This document shows positions 62,408-64,000 of a stretch of 64,000 nucleotides of DNA, piece by piece (position 1 is the stretch's first letter; each line of letters starts with the position of its first letter). The notes under the pieces were generated by a model. The model did no database searches. It had not been told where the DNA came from and saw only the letters and a program-made list of their open reading frames with translations. The position numbers and the translations under genes are program-made. The DNA lies in contig NZ_JAEKIA010000001.1 of NCBI RefSeq assembly GCF_016405145.1, forward strand, positions 1 to 64,000, read 5' to 3'. The DNA comes from Schaalia cardiffensis. GTDB taxonomy: Bacteria > Actinomycetota > Actinomycetes > Actinomycetales > Actinomycetaceae.

Positions 62408-63418
62408 TTATCGCCTGGTCTCCGCATCTGCTTGCGAATCGCTGCTCGTATCCGATTCCAAGTCGACGCTCGTATCCGATTCCAAAACACTGCCCCCTGC
62501 CGCCTCGACGCCCGCCCCTGAGACAGCGTCCTCATCTGCTTCCGGGTCGGCGCCCGCGTCCCCATCAGGGGCCTTCACGGGTTCGTCCGCCACATAGCGT
62601 TCATCGCCCACAAGGCAGGTCGAACGGTTAAGGCGCGCTGCAACAACGAAGATGACGAGCGCGAGGACGAGCATCGCAATGGATGTCCACGCGTTCAAGC
62701 GGATCCCGAGGAAAGAGCGGGCCTCGTCCAGGCGCATCGTCTCCATCCAGATTCTCCCGATCGGATAGGCGATGAGATACAGGCTGAACACCTGCCCGGA
62801 TTTGAAGCGGAAACGACGATCCGCCCAAGCGATGAGCGCCGCCATCGTGAGGTTCCACATCGACTCGTACAAGAAAGTCGGATGGAACAAGGTCCCAGAG
62901 GCGTACCCGGCTGGCAAGTGCCGATCATCAATCTCAAGCCCCCAGGGGAGCGTCGTCGCCGAGCCGAAAAGCTCCTGGTTGAAGTAGTTGCCCCAGCGTC
63001 CAATGCCTTGAGCCATGATGAGAGCAGGCGCAACAGAGTCCGCGATTGGCCCTAAGCGCTGTCCCTTGCGTTTAACCGCAATGAAGACGCCCAGCGCCCC
63101 GAAAGTGACGCCACCCCATATCGCGAGACCTCCCTCCCAGATCCTCAGGATCGCCCAAGGATCGCTTCCAGGGGAGAAATAGCCGTGAGGGGTTGTCACC
63201 ACGTGGTAGAGGCGTGCACCAATGATGCCCAGGGGTATCGCCCACAGGGCGATGTCGTACATGAGTTCAGGGTCTCCCCCGCGTCTGGCATAGCGCTTCC
63301 CAGTCCACCACAACGCCAGAATCATTCCGGTGACGATGATGATCCCATAGGCGCGAAGAGGGATCGGCCCGAGATACCAGACCCCCTGAGGCGGTGAGGG
63401 CAGTGATGCGACGAACAT
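62408..63418 (-). CDS. lgt: Prolipoprotein diacylglyceryl transferase
   Basis: Membrane enzyme that attaches diacylglycerol to the lipobox Cys of prolipoproteins. Start at ATG 63418 with AAGGA five bases upstream. 336 residues with seven membrane segments; the Lgt signature GIGRWGNYFNQELFG is complete, as are RAYGI and the essential Arg/His region ARLYHVVTTP. The C-terminal cytoplasmic tail (about 275-336) is acidic and holds a short tandem duplication LESDTSVD LESDTSSD. It is 104 bp after trpC, as in other actinobacteria. Confidence 0.96.
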   Translation of the reverse strand: MFVASLPSPPQGVWYLGPIPLRAYGIIIVTGMILALWWTGKRYARRGGDPELMYDIALWAIPLGIIGARLYHVVTTPHGYFSPGSDPWAILRIWEGGLAIWGGVTFGALGVFIAVKRKGQRLGPIADSVAPALIMAQGIGRWGNYFNQELFGSATTLPWGLEIDDRHLPAGYASGTLFHPTFLYESMWNLTMAALIAWADRRFRFKSGQVFSLYLIAYPIGRIWMETMRLDEARSFLGIRLNAWTSIAMLVLALVIFVVAARLNRSTCLVGDERYVADEPVKAPDGDAGADPEADEDAVSGAGVEAAGGSVLESDTSVDLESDTSSDSQADAETRR

Positions 63419-63522
63419 GCAGTTCCTTCCAGCACGAGACAGCGGTCGCCCCAAAGTCCCGGGCATTGCGCACGGTACTCCTCAGCTTTTTGGCCGCGTC
63501 AAAGTGTTCTTCGGCCGCACCC

Positions 63523-64000
63523 CTAGTGGTCTTCGAGGGCGCGGCGGACCCTGGCCTTCCGGTCTTTCAACAAAGCCGGATGCGATCCGGCACTTACCAT
63601 ATCCTTCACATCCGCCAAAGGGTCGGCTGAGGTGACGAGGGCCTCTCCGACGAGGACGGCGTCGGCACCCCACTTCGCGTATTGGAAGACATCTCTGGGG
63701 CCACGCACCCCTGATTCAGCGACCGCTACGACCTCAGGGGGAATAACGTCGAGGACCTGCTCAACTTTGTCGCGGTCAACCTCGAAAGTATGCAAATCTC
63801 TTGCGTTCACACCAATGATCTTCGCTCCTGCTTCCAGGGCGCGCAGAGCCTCCAGACGGGAGTGGACCTCAACGAGGGCGTGCATTCCGAGGGAGTGAAC
63901 CCGGTCGAGGAAGCACACGAGCGCAGGGTCTTCTAAGACACTTGCGAGGAGGAGGACAAGGTCGGCTCCGTGCGCCCTGGATTCGTGGATCTGATAGGGT
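63523..64000 (-). CDS. trpC: Indole-3-glycerol-phosphate synthase (5' end cut by window)
   Basis: Ring-closing step of tryptophan synthesis. The frame is open from the window edge ([21 protein letters not shown]) to the stop at 63523, so the N-terminal part lies outside. Signatures: [14 protein letters not shown], the phosphate and catalytic loop [25 protein letters not shown], and [12 protein letters not shown]. About 158 residues of an expected 260-270 are visible. Confidence 0.93.
   Translation of the reverse strand, partial: PYQIHESRAHGADLVLLLASVLEDPALVCFLDRVHSLGMHALVEVHSRLEALRALEAGAKIIGVNARDLHTFEVDRDKVEQVLDVIPPEVVAVAESGVRGPRDVFQYAKWGADAVLVGEALVTSADPLADVKDMVSAGSHPALLKDRKARVRRALEDH

Overview
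The window is a dense, high-GC chromosomal segment from an actinobacterium. Several features point to a host-associated Actinomyces/Schaalia-type Actinomycetaceae member: frequent GTG starts, WhiA, OpcA, an ANTAR response regulator, a sialidase with bacterial Asp-boxes, and a SipW-type signal peptidase beside an alternate-signal exported protein. The genus is an inference from gene content; no rRNA is present to confirm it.

Layout. 1-4.6 kb: end of an unrecognised gene, tRNA-Pro, and a surface module on the minus strand (sialidase, TasA-like exported protein, SipW-type peptidase). 5-12.2 kb: an aminotransferase facing a minus-strand run xerD-parA-scpA-scpB-rluB-tyrA-cmk. 12.3-18.2 kb: transketolase, then the tightly overlapped oxidative pentose-phosphate genes zwf-opcA-pgl. 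18.8-28.8 kb (minus): uvrC-purT-rapZ-yvcK-whiA and gap-pgk-tpiA-secG. 29-35.1 kb (plus): glnA, two tandem paralogous AMP-forming acyl-CoA ligases and an SDR. 35-38.3 kb: uvrA with a strange repeat tail. 39.7-44.6 kb (minus): P-type ATPase and two TerC genes behind a probable yybP-ykoY manganese riboswitch. 44.7-50.9 kb (minus): uvrB, a large P-loop NTPase with eleven near-identical TPR units, and coaE. 51-64 kb: brnQ, a 1 kb repeat region, rpsA, polA, a thioesterase, a short-variable-arm tRNA-Leu(CAA), a PdtaR-like regulator, pyk, lgt and trpC (cut by the window end). The order lgt-pyk-pdtaR-polA-rpsA-coaE-uvrB-uvrA is conserved actinobacterial synteny; the TPR NTPase and the manganese operon are the accessory insertions.

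Most striking is the amount of local tandem duplication. Short in-frame copies of gene 3' ends, including the stop codon, sit just after the real stops of uvrB and yvcK, with out-of-frame versions after xerD and tpiA. A copied piece of uvrA plus heptad-like repeats follows uvrA. Repeat-built insertions interrupt pgl and the P-type ATPase, and several intergenic gaps hold tandem arrays (94-bp, 31-bp, 20-bp, 38-bp). A dispersed hairpin-plus-31-bp-arm element occurs twice. The other candidates for new biology are the TPR NTPase and the manganese operon, whose leader shows two mutually exclusive pairings around the ribosome binding site.
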